Shown: positions 1-7,272 of the stretch, one piece after another | How positions within the stretch are numbered: the first letter of the stretch is position 1 | Layout of the letters: each line of letters begins with the position of its first letter | Assembly: GCA_964509505.1 (NCBI GenBank) | Contig: CAZDYP010000023.1 | Coordinates: 1 to 38,691 of the forward strand | DNA from: CAZDYP01 sp964509505 | Lineage (GTDB): Bacteria > Chloroflexota > Anaerolineae > JACRMK01 | DNA: 38,691 nt | Reading direction: 5' to 3' | Program-made: the position numbers and the translations under genes | Notes under the pieces: model-generated | The model's database searches: none | What the model was told of the DNA's origin: nothing | Seen by the model: the letters and a program-made list of their open reading frames with translations, nothing else

Positions 1-438
1 CCCAGCAGCGGCGAAGAGTTGCAAGCCGAGTACTTCGTGCCACGTCCCCACGCCATTGCAGCGCTCTATGCGATGGAGCGGTTGCGTGCTCAGATAACGC
101 CATTGCTTCACATTTCAGAGATACGCACCATCGCCGCCGATGCGCTGTGGCTGAGCCCGTGTTACCAGCAGGATTGTCTCGCTATTCACTTTACGTGGAA
201 AAAGCATTGGAGCGCGGTTAAGGAGTTGCTGCCTATCATCGAGGAACAGCTCGCGCCGTTTGCGGCTCGGCCGCATTGGGGCAAGTTGTTTACGCTGTCG
301 CCTGCGCGATTGCAAGCGCTCTATACCAAGCTGCCAGATTTTCGACAACTGCTGCGCGCCCACGATCCACAGGGCAAATTTCGCAATGTATTTTTGGATA
401 CCTACATTACGAAAAATCAAATCGCGGATGACACATGA
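1..438 (+). CDS. Alditol/xylitol oxidase-like FAD oxidase, C-terminal part
   Basis: The frame is open from the first base, so the gene starts upstream of the window and only about 145 C-terminal residues are present. The segment fits the C-terminal domain of the D-arabinono-1,4-lactone oxidase/alditol oxidase family: EYFVPR near the start, EIRTIAADALWLSP, HFTWKK, then the family-typical RPHWGKLF and a final LRAHDPQGKFRN. These flavoenzymes oxidise sugar alcohols or aldonolactones with oxygen and release hydrogen peroxide; the FAD-binding half lies outside the window, so substrate cannot be judged. The stop codon overlaps the ATG of the next gene by 4 bp (ATGA), which suggests translational coupling. 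Confidence 0.8.
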   Translation, partial: PSSGEELQAEYFVPRPHAIAALYAMERLRAQITPLLHISEIRTIAADALWLSPCYQQDCLAIHFTWKKHWSAVKELLPIIEEQLAPFAARPHWGKLFTLSPARLQALYTKLPDFRQLLRAHDPQGKFRNVFLDTYITKNQIADDT

Positions 439-968
439 TTGATTGGCTGATGCGTGACGAACAGAAAACGTTATTCGAGATTCTGGTAGCCCTAGCGGTA
501 AACATGCTTTTTCTCGCGCTAAGCGCGCTGGCGCTTTGGCCCCTCGACAAACTCACGCTGACTTGGAGCTTGGCGAAAGGGTATGGGCTCTTTTGGCTTG
601 TCATGTACGTCTCTTCCGTGATCGCGAAGACTCTTGCGCGCCTCTTCCGCTTAAGCGCCGACTCCCATTTTGACGCTTATCTGATGTTGAACCTAGCCAT
701 CAGCGGGTTTGTGGTAGCGGGCTGGTCGGCATTTGTGGCGCTGGCGTTTCACAATGCTTTGGCAGACACACCCAGCTGGATTGCGGTGATCCTGTTCAGC
801 GTTGGATTCATTGCGAGCTACGTCGGCTCCGTGATCATCGGTTCCATCTACCAAGGCAGCTTCTACCGCTTGGTCAATGCGCTTCTATCCGTGCTCAGCT
901 TCGTGGTCTTCGCTATCTGGCCCACGCTAGGCCGCGTGATCTATGGCTGGTTCTTCGATCTATTCTGA
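435..968 (+). CDS. Small polytopic membrane protein, unknown function
   Basis: A 177-residue protein with about four to five hydrophobic helices (roughly residues 13-37, 47-67, 83-110, 116-140 and 145-170) and a short charged N-terminus. I recognise no family motif. The 4-bp overlap with the oxidase gene makes co-translation likely. It ends only 10 bp before the stop codon of the convergent MBL gene, leaving no room for a separate terminator. Confidence 0.6.
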   Translation: MIDWLMRDEQKTLFEILVALAVNMLFLALSALALWPLDKLTLTWSLAKGYGLFWLVMYVSSVIAKTLARLFRLSADSHFDAYLMLNLAISGFVVAGWSAFVALAFHNALADTPSWIAVILFSVGFIASYVGSVIIGSIYQGSFYRLVNALLSVLSFVVFAIWPTLGRVIYGWFFDLF

Positions 969-978
969 GAGACGCACG

Positions 979-1845
979 TTAGATTGTCAACAAGTCTCGC
1001 CCCACAATCACCTCGCCGCTAAAATGTCGCTGGGCTTCGGCGATCCACATCGCATCGGTGATGCTTGGGTCATCGGTCGGGATGACGTGTGACAACACCA
1101 ACGTCTTCACGCCGGCCGCCTGCGCCAGCCTCCCCGCGTCTTCAGCCGTTGTGTGACTCTCGTGGATGTGTCGAATCACCGAGCGAAAATAGTTCGCAGG
1201 AATTTTCGGACGCAAAGATTCCTCCAACGTGGGCGCATAAAAGACCTCGTGCACCAACACATCCGCGCCCGCCGCCAGCTCGATCAAACTGTCTTGTGGG
1301 GTCGTATCGCCCGACAGCACAATGGCACGGTCAGCCGTGTCAAAGCGATAGGCAAATGCTGGCTTGACGGGCGGATGATTTACCAACGCAGCTGTGACCT
1401 TCACATGGTCATCTTGCATGACCAGTCCTGCCTCAGCGAACTCGTGAGGGTGAATCAACGGCGCGAGCGGCGGACGCCCATCGTCCACGATGCGGATTTG
1501 AATGTCGTAATCATGCAACTCCAACGCGAGGCGCGTCATCTTCTCGAGAGGCGGCGGTCCCCACGTATCCACGCGCGTCTGCAAACCGCTGCACCACGCC
1601 AACAACAACAACGCGCCATAATCTACGTTGTGGTCGCAATGATGATGGGTGATGAACACGTGCCGCAACTGTTTGAGTGCGACACCCGCCAACACCAACT
1701 GCCGCGCCACGCCATAACCCGCATCAATCACGTAAGGCGCTTGGTTGACGAGGATGACTTGGGCTGTCGCGTAGCGATACGGATTGGGGCGCGGTCCCCC
1801 TGCGGTGCCCAGTAAAATCAGTTGTGTTGAAATGTGTACCTCCAT
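979..1845 (-). CDS. MBL-fold metal-dependent hydrolase (RNase Z-like subgroup)
   Basis: A 288-residue metallo-beta-lactamase-fold hydrolase. Visible motifs are LILLGTAGGPRPNP at the N-terminus, the metal-binding THHHCDHN signature (about residues 65-72), a GDT motif (about 178-180) and a C-terminal HESHTTAEDAGRLA followed by LVLSH. The SHTT..D.GR.A pattern is typical of RNase Z/ElaC-like and lactonase-like members, but the long exosite arm of true tRNase Z is not obvious, so a small-molecule hydrolase is more likely. It is the last gene on the minus strand after hpaD and may be the end of that operon, but a 133-bp spacer with two heptamer arrays lies between them. Substrate unknown. Confidence 0.8.
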   Translation of the reverse strand: MEVHISTQLILLGTAGGPRPNPYRYATAQVILVNQAPYVIDAGYGVARQLVLAGVALKQLRHVFITHHHCDHNVDYGALLLLAWCSGLQTRVDTWGPPPLEKMTRLALELHDYDIQIRIVDDGRPPLAPLIHPHEFAEAGLVMQDDHVKVTAALVNHPPVKPAFAYRFDTADRAIVLSGDTTPQDSLIELAAGADVLVHEVFYAPTLEESLRPKIPANYFRSVIRHIHESHTTAEDAGRLAQAAGVKTLVLSHVIPTDDPSITDAMWIAEAQRHFSGEVIVGRDLLTI

Positions 1846-1848
1846 CTT

Positions 1849-1890
1849 CAGTTATCAGTGAACAGTGAACAGTGAACAGTGAACAGTGAA
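1849..1890. repeat. Heptamer array, unit CAGTGAA
   Basis: Five perfect head-to-tail copies of CAGTGAA occupy 1856-1890, preceded by one degenerate copy (CAGTTAT, 1849-1855). The array lies just upstream of the MBL gene on its transcribed side. Read in reverse complement, the unit resembles the units of the neighbouring array at 1911-1983, so the two can partly pair. Confidence 0.9.
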
Positions 1891-1910
1891 CGGACGCGAT
1901 GAGGCTGGAC

Positions 1911-1983
1911 ACTGCATACTGAATACTGAATACTGAATACTGATTACTGATTACTGATTACTGATTACTACTGACTGTTCACT
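1911..1983. repeat. Heptamer array, units ACTGAAT and ACTGATT
   Basis: Eight units in strict 7-bp register at 1911-1966 (one ACTGCAT, three ACTGAAT, four ACTGATT), followed by degenerate copies up to 1983. The array overlaps the last codons and the TGA stop of hpaD (minus strand), so the stop codon is made by repeat sequence. Confidence 0.9.
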
Positions 1984-2998
1984 GCTTGTTGCTCACCACC
2001 ATTGGACGGTCGGCCATGGTTGGCTCGCGCACAGTCATCACTTGCGCGCCATCGAAATCTGCCACGACGGACGCTTCGCCAAACCAGCTCGGCGGCGCAA
2101 ATGCGCCCCAAAAAGTCGCGCGCTTAGGGTCGCTCAATCGCCATTCAATCGGTTGCCAATCGGGGTCGCCCGTGTAGTAATCGCCTGTGTACAGTTCGAT
2201 GCGATGTCCGTCCGGGTCGCGCAGATACAAAAAGAATGCGTTGCTCAAGCCATGCCGACCAGGCCCGCGTTCAATCGCCTGCGTGTAACCCGCTGCCGCC
2301 AACACATCACACGCGCGCAAGATGCTCGACGCATCGCTCAGCGCATACGCGACATGATGCAGACGCGGCCCGCGCCCAGTGGTCAACGCGATGTCATGCA
2401 CCGTCGGCTTGCGAAACATCCACGCAGCCCACAAGCGATCGTCGGGAGGGTCGGCGAGCGTGTATTCCGCGCAGCGAAAACCGAGACGACGATAATGCTC
2501 ATAAGCGGCGACCACTTCAGGCGCTTGCACGTTGAAATGGTCAATCCGCATGGGCTGTGCGCCGTGATACTGGTCGTAGTGCAACAACTTGCGTTCGACG
2601 GGCGCCATGTCGTAAAAAAATTCGACGGGAAAGCCAAGAGGGTCTTGCGCACGCAGCGCGGATCCTTGTCCGACTTCACCCTCTGTCACCCACCGTGTGG
2701 GGCAACCCGCCTCCGCAAAAAAACGAGCAAGCGCATCGAGGTCGTCAGGCGACCATACGCGATACCCCAGATGGCGCAGCATCGCCGTCGCGCTACGCCG
2801 CAACACCAGACTATGATGCGCACGCTCTTCGTAGCCGCGCAGGTAAAGTGCGTCCGCCGTTTCCGCACTCACGACAAATCCCAAGACGTCCACGTAGAAC
2901 GCGCGCGCGCGCGACAGGTCGGCGACGCCAAGTTCGACGTGCGCCGCCCGTACGATATTGAATGGCGGTTGAATCCAATGCGTGTTAATGGCAGACAT
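1979..2998 (-). CDS. hpaD: 3,4-dihydroxyphenylacetate 2,3-dioxygenase (extradiol, type I)
   Basis: This enzyme cleaves the ring of homoprotocatechuate next to the hydroxyls to give 5-carboxymethyl-2-hydroxymuconate semialdehyde. The 339-residue protein has two glyoxalase-fold halves (about 16-135 and 150-275). The expected 2-His-1-Glu metal site is visible: His154 in RIDHF, His214/215 in LHHVAYAL and Glu268 in HRIELYTGDYY, with spacing that fits HpaD/HPCD enzymes. I chose ATG at 2998 because AAGG lies 7 bases upstream; a GTG two codons earlier is less likely. It is the fourth main gene of the minus-strand catabolic operon. Its last codon and TGA stop run into a heptamer array. A related catechol as substrate cannot be excluded. 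Confidence 0.83.
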   Translation of the reverse strand: MSAINTHWIQPPFNIVRAAHVELGVADLSRARAFYVDVLGFVVSAETADALYLRGYEERAHHSLVLRRSATAMLRHLGYRVWSPDDLDALARFFAEAGCPTRWVTEGEVGQGSALRAQDPLGFPVEFFYDMAPVERKLLHYDQYHGAQPMRIDHFNVQAPEVVAAYEHYRRLGFRCAEYTLADPPDDRLWAAWMFRKPTVHDIALTTGRGPRLHHVAYALSDASSILRACDVLAAAGYTQAIERGPGRHGLSNAFFLYLRDPDGHRIELYTGDYYTGDPDWQPIEWRLSDPKRATFWGAFAPPSWFGEASVVADFDGAQVMTVREPTMADRPMVVSNKQ

Positions 2999-3013
2999 AA
3001 GCACCTTGCAAAA

Positions 3014-3128
3014 AAGATTAAAGACTAAAGATTAAAGATTTGTGAGTGTGGGGCTTCCAACTTCTATCTTCCCATTTCTACCGCCCAATCTTCAATCTTT
3101 AGTCTTTAGTTCTTCGTCTTCAATTTTC
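3014..3128. repeat. Inverted heptamer arrays between Rieske gene and hpaD
   Basis: Left half: four units of the type AAGATTA at 3014-3041. Right half: six units of the type AATCTTC/AGTCTTT at 3087-3128. The right half is the reverse complement type of the left half, so the transcript can form a stem with a loop of about 45 nt. The right half contains the TGA stop of the Rieske gene (3120-3122); the left half ends just before the hpaD ribosome binding site. Confidence 0.88.
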
Positions 3129-4292
3129 CACTACATAATTCCCCGCCCGCGTCCTGACTAAGTCATTCGTGGAATCGCGGATGATGCCCAACGGATCTTG
3201 GCCTTGGTGCATTTTGGCGATCTCACGCTTCAACATGTTCCGCACCATGATGACGCCACGGTCGCTCTGACCGAGATGATCGAGCGCTTGCACAGCGATA
3301 GTGCGCTGACTGGTGATCGCTTCGTTGTCGCCGGGCATCCGTTGATGCTCTTCTTCGGTCAACTCCCACCAATACTTGCCGCCGTGCTTGGCGCGTGGCG
3401 AACGCACCAGCTGCCCATCTTTCATCGGCAAGCGCAACAGCGAATATAAGCGCGTGTGTGTGTCGTCGAGCGGCAAATACCACGCGATGCTCGTTGCTTT
3501 CTTGAAGCCTTCGCCCGTGTTGCCCGCCGCCACGCTTGCGACGATACGCCCGTTGGGACACAACACTTCGGTGATGCGTTTGAAAGTGCGCCCGTCGGGT
3601 AGGCGGCGCAGTTGCGTCGAATGCACGCCCAGTTCGTTGTGCTCCCATGTCACATTGGGCTTTTCAGCCATCGCGGGCGAAAACTGTTCGCCGCTAAAGC
3701 GGCTGTGCAAAATCATCACGTGGAAGGGGTCCATCACATTCTCGTAATGCTGCAACCAATTGCACTCCGCAATCATGGGGCCGCCGAGCCCGATGCCCGT
3801 GTCGTCGGCGACTAGCACCCCCTCGCTCTCTTCGATGCAATCGTAACGCGGGAACACGGGCATTTTTTCGGGGGGGCCCATATACGCAAAGACGAGGCCG
3901 CCGTACTCTTTGACGGGGTACCAGGGTTGCATGACCTTCTCTTTGTAGCGACTGTCTTCTGGCTCGCATGGTTGATCCAAACAACGTCCTTCGCAGTCGA
4001 AGAGCCAGCCATGATAACAGCAACGAATCCCATCGCGCTCGACCTTGCCATAGTAAAGCGAGCTGCCGCGATGGCAACAATGTTCGTCGAGCAAGCCTGC
4101 GCGTCCTTGCCCATCGCGATAGAGAATCAACTCTTCGCCAAAGGCGCGAATGCGCTTCGGAATGTCGGCGGCATCGGTTGAGAGCGCCACGGGTTGCCAG
4201 TAGCGGCGCAGCAATTCACCGCCCGGTGTGCCCGGACCGACATACGCCATCTCGTCGGGTTGGACGTTTGGGCGTCCATAGCCAGTTTTCAT
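3120..4292 (-). CDS. Rieske-type aromatic ring-hydroxylating oxygenase, large subunit
   Basis: A 390-residue Rieske non-haem iron oxygenase. The [2Fe-2S] site is seen as CxH in EHCCHRG and CxxH in CCYHGW, about 17 residues apart. The catalytic iron region is NWLQHYENVMDPFHV followed by LH, as in phthalate 4,5-dioxygenase and vanillate demethylase-type enzymes. A longer frame could start at 4376, but its first 28 codons are translated heptamer repeat; ATG at 4292 has AGGAGGG about 6 bases upstream and is chosen. In the hpa context it may hydroxylate or demethylate an aromatic acid to feed the HpaD ring cleavage. No reductase or ferredoxin gene is seen nearby. Substrate is inferred only. Confidence 0.85.
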   Translation of the reverse strand: MKTGYGRPNVQPDEMAYVGPGTPGGELLRRYWQPVALSTDAADIPKRIRAFGEELILYRDGQGRAGLLDEHCCHRGSSLYYGKVERDGIRCCYHGWLFDCEGRCLDQPCEPEDSRYKEKVMQPWYPVKEYGGLVFAYMGPPEKMPVFPRYDCIEESEGVLVADDTGIGLGGPMIAECNWLQHYENVMDPFHVMILHSRFSGEQFSPAMAEKPNVTWEHNELGVHSTQLRRLPDGRTFKRITEVLCPNGRIVASVAAGNTGEGFKKATSIAWYLPLDDTHTRLYSLLRLPMKDGQLVRSPRAKHGGKYWWELTEEEHQRMPGDNEAITSQRTIAVQALDHLGQSDRGVIMVRNMLKREIAKMHQGQDPLGIIRDSTNDLVRTRAGNYVVEN

Positions 4293-4314
4293 CACTATCC
4301 CTCCTGGTGGAAAA

Positions 4315-4415
4315 TTGAAGACTGAAGAGTGAAGATCGAAGAGTGAAGATGGGTGAATCCAACTTCTAACCTCCAATCTCCAATCTTTAATCTTTAATCT
4401 TCAGTCTTTAATTCG
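4315..4415. repeat. Inverted heptamer arrays between hpaE and Rieske gene
   Basis: Left half: five units of the type NTGAAGA at 4315-4349. Right half: seven units of the type CAATCTT/TAATCTT at 4367-4415, reverse complementary in type to the left half. The hpaE stop (TAA on the minus strand, 4408-4410) lies in the right half, and the Rieske ribosome binding site follows the left half. Confidence 0.9.
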
Positions 4416-5874
4416 CGCCCATCTTTGGAATGGGATGCTTGCCAAGCGCCACATGCACGGTCGAGACTTCGGTGTAAAACTCGAAACTGAAATGTCCGCC
4501 TTCGCGTCCGATGCCGCTGTATTTCGAGCCGCCAAATGGAACACGCAAATCGCGGACGTTGTGCGAGTTCACCCACACCATGCCCGACTCGATGCCTTGT
4601 GCGACGCGATGCGCGCGAGTCAAGTCGTTCGTCCACACGTAACCTGCGAGGCCATACTTTACGTCGTTGGCGAGGCGCAACGCTTCGGCTTCGTCTTTGA
4701 AAGGAATGACCACAAGGACGGGCCCGAACACTTCTTCTTGCGCGATACGCATGGTGTTTTTTACATGGGTGATGAGCGTGGGCGCGAAGTAATTGCCAGC
4801 GGGCAAATGCGCTGGGCGTTCCCCGCCAACGAGAATCGTCGCGCCCTCGTCGCGCGCGATATCCATGTAACCCCGTACGCGTTGCCAATGGTCAGGATGA
4901 ATCAGCGGCCCCACCTCCGTCTGTTGATCGGTCGGGTCACCCACGCGAATCTTTCTCACGCGCTCCGCCAACCGTTCCACAAACTCATCGTGAATCGTTT
5001 CTTGAATGATGAGACGCGAACCCGCCGTGCACCGTTCGCCATTCAGCGAATAAATCTGGAAGATTGCGCCATCCAAGGCGCGATCAAGGTCGGCGTCGGC
5101 AAAGACGATGTTGGGCGATTTGCCGCCGAGCTCCATCGAGAAACGCTTGAGGGTTGCTGCGCCGTTGCGGATGATCGCCATGCCGGTTGTCGTCTCGCCC
5201 GTGAACGAAATCAATTGCACGGCGGGATGCGCGACGAGCGATGCGCCGGCGGTCTCGCCATACCCATTGACGATGTTGAACACGCCCGGCGGCAACTCGG
5301 CTTCGCGCATGACTTCAGCCATTTTGCTTGCCGATAGGGGCGACCATTCGGCTGGCTTCAGCACACACGTATTACCGCCCGCGAGGCATGGCGCGACCTT
5401 CCACGATTCGAGCATGAACGGCGTGTTCCACGGCGTAATCAACCCCGCGACGCCGACCGGACGATGGACTGTGTAGTTCATAAAATTTTGCGGCGCTTGG
5501 TACAGCTGTCCCGTCAAGCTGACCGCATAATCGGCGAAGAAATAGAAGTTGTCTGCGGCGCGCGGAATCGCACCTTTTTTGATTTGGCTCCACGGGATGC
5601 CCGTGTCCATAATTTCCGCATCGGCGATGGCGTCGGCATGTTTCAAAATCAAGTCGCCGATACGACGAAGGTATTGGCCGCGCTCTTCAGGCGTCATGCG
5701 CGGCCAAGGGCCCGTATCGAATGCCTGACGCGCCGCCTGCACCGCGCGCTCCACGTCGGCTTCCGTGCCATACGCCACCTGCGTGATGACCTGATTCGTC
5801 GCAGGATTCAGCGTGTCGAACGTCTCTTCGGCGATGGCAGAGACGAAAGAGTTGTTGATGAAATGATGGATCAT
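4408..5874 (-). CDS. hpaE: 5-carboxymethyl-2-hydroxymuconate semialdehyde dehydrogenase
   Basis: NAD-dependent aldehyde dehydrogenase that oxidises the HpaD ring-cleavage product to the dicarboxylic acid. The 488-residue length is normal for the family. Visible motifs are PWNTPFM (cofactor region), FTGET (glycine motif), SMELGGKSP with the general-base Glu, NGERCTAGSR with the catalytic Cys, and EEVFGPVL. The segments PRAADNFYFFA, NGERCTAGSR and the C-terminal GKHPIPKMG closely resemble what I recall of enterobacterial HpaE, which makes this more specific than a generic aldehyde dehydrogenase call. Start at 5874 has only a weak upstream ribosome binding site. It lies between the small ORF and the Rieske gene in the minus-strand operon. 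Confidence 0.87.
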   Translation of the reverse strand: MIHHFINNSFVSAIAEETFDTLNPATNQVITQVAYGTEADVERAVQAARQAFDTGPWPRMTPEERGQYLRRIGDLILKHADAIADAEIMDTGIPWSQIKKGAIPRAADNFYFFADYAVSLTGQLYQAPQNFMNYTVHRPVGVAGLITPWNTPFMLESWKVAPCLAGGNTCVLKPAEWSPLSASKMAEVMREAELPPGVFNIVNGYGETAGASLVAHPAVQLISFTGETTTGMAIIRNGAATLKRFSMELGGKSPNIVFADADLDRALDGAIFQIYSLNGERCTAGSRLIIQETIHDEFVERLAERVRKIRVGDPTDQQTEVGPLIHPDHWQRVRGYMDIARDEGATILVGGERPAHLPAGNYFAPTLITHVKNTMRIAQEEVFGPVLVVIPFKDEAEALRLANDVKYGLAGYVWTNDLTRAHRVAQGIESGMVWVNSHNVRDLRVPFGGSKYSGIGREGGHFSFEFYTEVSTVHVALGKHPIPKMGAN

Positions 5875-5887
5875 GGTGAATACTCAA

Positions 5888-5929
5888 GGTTGAAGCTTGG
5901 AGCTTGAAGATTAAACACTAAAGATTGGG
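5888..5929. repeat. Heptamer array upstream of hpaE
   Basis: Six degenerate units in exact 7-bp register (GGTTGAA, GCTTGGA, GCTTGAA, GATTAAA and so on). The second half of the same inverted set is at 6053-6080, with the 24-codon ORF between the two halves. Confidence 0.75.
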
Positions 5930-5964
5930 AATGGCGGGTCGAGATATGGATTGGCGGATTCGAG

Positions 5965-6039
5965 TCAAGCTAAATGTTCCTGTAGAAAGATCTCGTCGGG
6001 CAATTGGAGAACCTGTAACGCTTCAAGTTCCGTTGCCAT
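5965..6039 (-). CDS. Possible 24-residue small protein between hpaG and hpaE
   Basis: A short minus-strand frame starting MATELEALQV and ending LQEHLA. The evidence for translation is a clean GGAGG exactly six bases before the ATG and its position between two operon genes and between two heptamer half-arrays. The sequence is acidic and leucine-rich, so helical. I recognise no family. It may be a real small protein, the N-terminal stump of a lost gene, or a leader that couples translation to hpaE. Confidence 0.35.
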   Translation of the reverse strand: MATELEALQVLQLPDEIFLQEHLA

Positions 6040-6052
6040 TTTCAACCTCCGC

Positions 6053-6080
6053 CAATCTTTAATCTTTAGTCTTTAGTCCG
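6053..6080. repeat. Heptamer array at the hpaG 3' end
   Basis: Four units (CAATCTT, TAATCTT, TAGTCTT, TAGTCCG) in strict register. The hpaG stop codon (TAA on the minus strand, 6073-6075) is part of the array. Confidence 0.85.
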
Positions 6081-6819
6081 CCACCACCTGATTCTCCAAC
6101 GCTCCAATCCCATCAATCTCCAAACGCATCGCATCGCCGGGGTAGATGTGCGAGATGCCTTGCGGCGTGCCTGTCCAAAGCATGTCATACGGTTCGAGCG
6201 TCATGAAGTCGGTGATGTATTCGATTAGAGTTGGAATGTTGAAGATGAAATCTTGGGTGTTACCTTGCTGGCGCAATTCGCCATTGACATACGTGCGGAG
6301 ATTGAGATTGGAAGGATTAGGGATTTCGTCGGCGGTCACGAGCCATGGTCCCATTGGACCGAATGTGTCGAAGCCTTTCGCCTTGACAGGCGGGCGGTAG
6401 AAGTTCGTCACAAAATCGCGGATGGTCACGTCGTTGCCGATGGTGTAACCCAACACGTAATCGTAGGCATCGGCTGCTTTCACCTTGCGTCCGCGTCGCC
6501 CGATGACGACGACTAGTTCGTTTTCGTAGTGCATGTACTCGACGTTGGGGGGCGCAATGACTTTGCCTTTGTGCCCGATGAAGGTGTTGGGCATTTTGTT
6601 GAACAGAATAGGCACATTGCCCGTGTTGAGATTCAACTCGGCTGCATGGTCGGCGTAGTTCAGCGCCAACCCCAACGCCTTGCCGGGCTGACCTAACGGT
6701 GGCAGCCAATGCACGTCGTCAGACGCAAAGGTTTTGCCCCCCGCAATCTCCAAGCGACCATCGGCTCGCACTGTGCCTTCGTGGATTTTTCCATCTACAA
6801 CAAATCGCGCGAGTTTCAT
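6073..6819 (-). CDS. hpaG: Fumarylacetoacetate hydrolase-family decarboxylase/isomerase (HpaG-like)
   Basis: FAH-fold enzyme of 248 residues, the length of a single-domain HpaG half. In the homoprotocatechuate pathway this family decarboxylates 5-oxopent-3-ene-1,2,5-tricarboxylate and isomerises the diene product. Visible are ALNYADHAAE, the metal-binding HYENELVVVIG (ExE) and GNDVTIRDF, and the C-terminal GTPQGISHIYPGD. ATG at 6819 has AAGGAG at the right distance; an in-frame start 15 codons upstream gives no family sequence. First gene of the minus-strand operon. Other FAH-family activities remain possible, so the hpaG name rests partly on the adjacent hpaE and hpaD. Confidence 0.78.
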   Translation of the reverse strand: MKLARFVVDGKIHEGTVRADGRLEIAGGKTFASDDVHWLPPLGQPGKALGLALNYADHAAELNLNTGNVPILFNKMPNTFIGHKGKVIAPPNVEYMHYENELVVVIGRRGRKVKAADAYDYVLGYTIGNDVTIRDFVTNFYRPPVKAKGFDTFGPMGPWLVTADEIPNPSNLNLRTYVNGELRQQGNTQDFIFNIPTLIEYITDFMTLEPYDMLWTGTPQGISHIYPGDAMRLEIDGIGALENQVVAD

Positions 6820-6844
6820 GTGTGCTCCTTTGAAATTTGCGCCC

Positions 6845-6850
6845 ATTATA
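6845..6850 (-). promoter_or_regulatory. Likely -10 box of the hpa operon
   Basis: A perfect TATAAT on the minus strand, 25 bases upstream of the hpaG start, would give a very short leader that still contains the AAGGAG site. No convincing -35 hexamer is found 16-18 bases upstream (AGGCTA at 17), so an activator or another sigma factor may be needed. Confidence 0.4.
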
Positions 6851-6988
6851 AGGCAGTTTGCCAATCATAGCCTAGTCGCTCACAGGGTGAGTTTGGCAGG
6901 CGCGCTTACACGTGAGTGAGAGCCGCGAAAGAGATACGACCGTCTCACATAATTGATACGCTAACCTCTGTTTTGCCTTTGCTCAGTG

Positions 6989-6997
6989 TGATACAAT
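6989..6997 (+). promoter_or_regulatory. Possible extended -10 promoter before the structured region
   Basis: TGATACAAT matches an extended -10 element (TGN plus TACAAT). A good -35 is lacking. It lies upstream of the structured region 7041-7250 and of the glycosyltransferase gene and could serve either. Confidence 0.3.
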
Positions 6998-7040
6998 CGC
7001 CCAAGCTGGTCAAGTGTAATGTTTGGGGTGTTTGCGGAAC

Positions 7041-7271
7041 TAAACCATTGCCACTCGTGATCCGGTGTTGGACGGGAGTGCAACTCCTGCGCGAACAATC
7101 GGGAAGTTATTCTGGCTCTACCGACTTGAATGTAGAATAGCTCGCGCGGGACTCCCGTTGGTCGCACATCCCGCGCCCGACGATGGATGTGACCATCTGC
7201 CGCGAGCGTTCTACACCAAAGCCAGAAGAGCCGTTATTCTTTAACGGACCCTAAACCATTACGACTTGTGA
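7041..7271 (+). ncRNA. Candidate structured RNA or leader flanked by 21-bp direct repeats
   Basis: A 231-bp gene-free stretch with strong folding potential. ACGGGAGT (7072-7079) pairs with ACTCCCGT (7151-7158), continuing after a 6-nt bulge into CCTGCGCGA (7086-7094) with TCGCGCGGG (7142-7150). Inside, GTTATTCT (7106-7113) pairs with AGAATAGC (7134-7141). A second hairpin has arms 7160-7171 and 7185-7194 (GGATGTGACC). A short hairpin CCGTTA/TAACGG spans 7231-7247. TTCTGGCT (7111-7118 region) can alternatively pair with AGCCAGAA (7220-7227 region), which would compete with the inner stem. The ends carry imperfect direct repeats (TAAACCATT...GTGAT, 18 of 21 matching, 7041-7061 and 7252-7272). 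I recognise no known riboswitch or RNA family. Confidence 0.33.
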
Positions 7272-7272
7272 T

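Noticed and set aside
1849..1983. Tandem repeats as a possible CRISPR array
   Set aside because: Units are 7 bp and directly adjacent, without unique spacers, and no cas gene is near.
2042..3028. A 328-codon plus-strand frame opposite hpaD, and other long antisense frames
   Set aside because: They mirror real genes, are rich in Arg, Pro and His, and have no family sequence. The minus-strand proteins have clear catalytic motifs.
7095..7130. Cobalamin or similar known riboswitch at the GGGAAG segment
   Set aside because: Other conserved elements of that class are missing.
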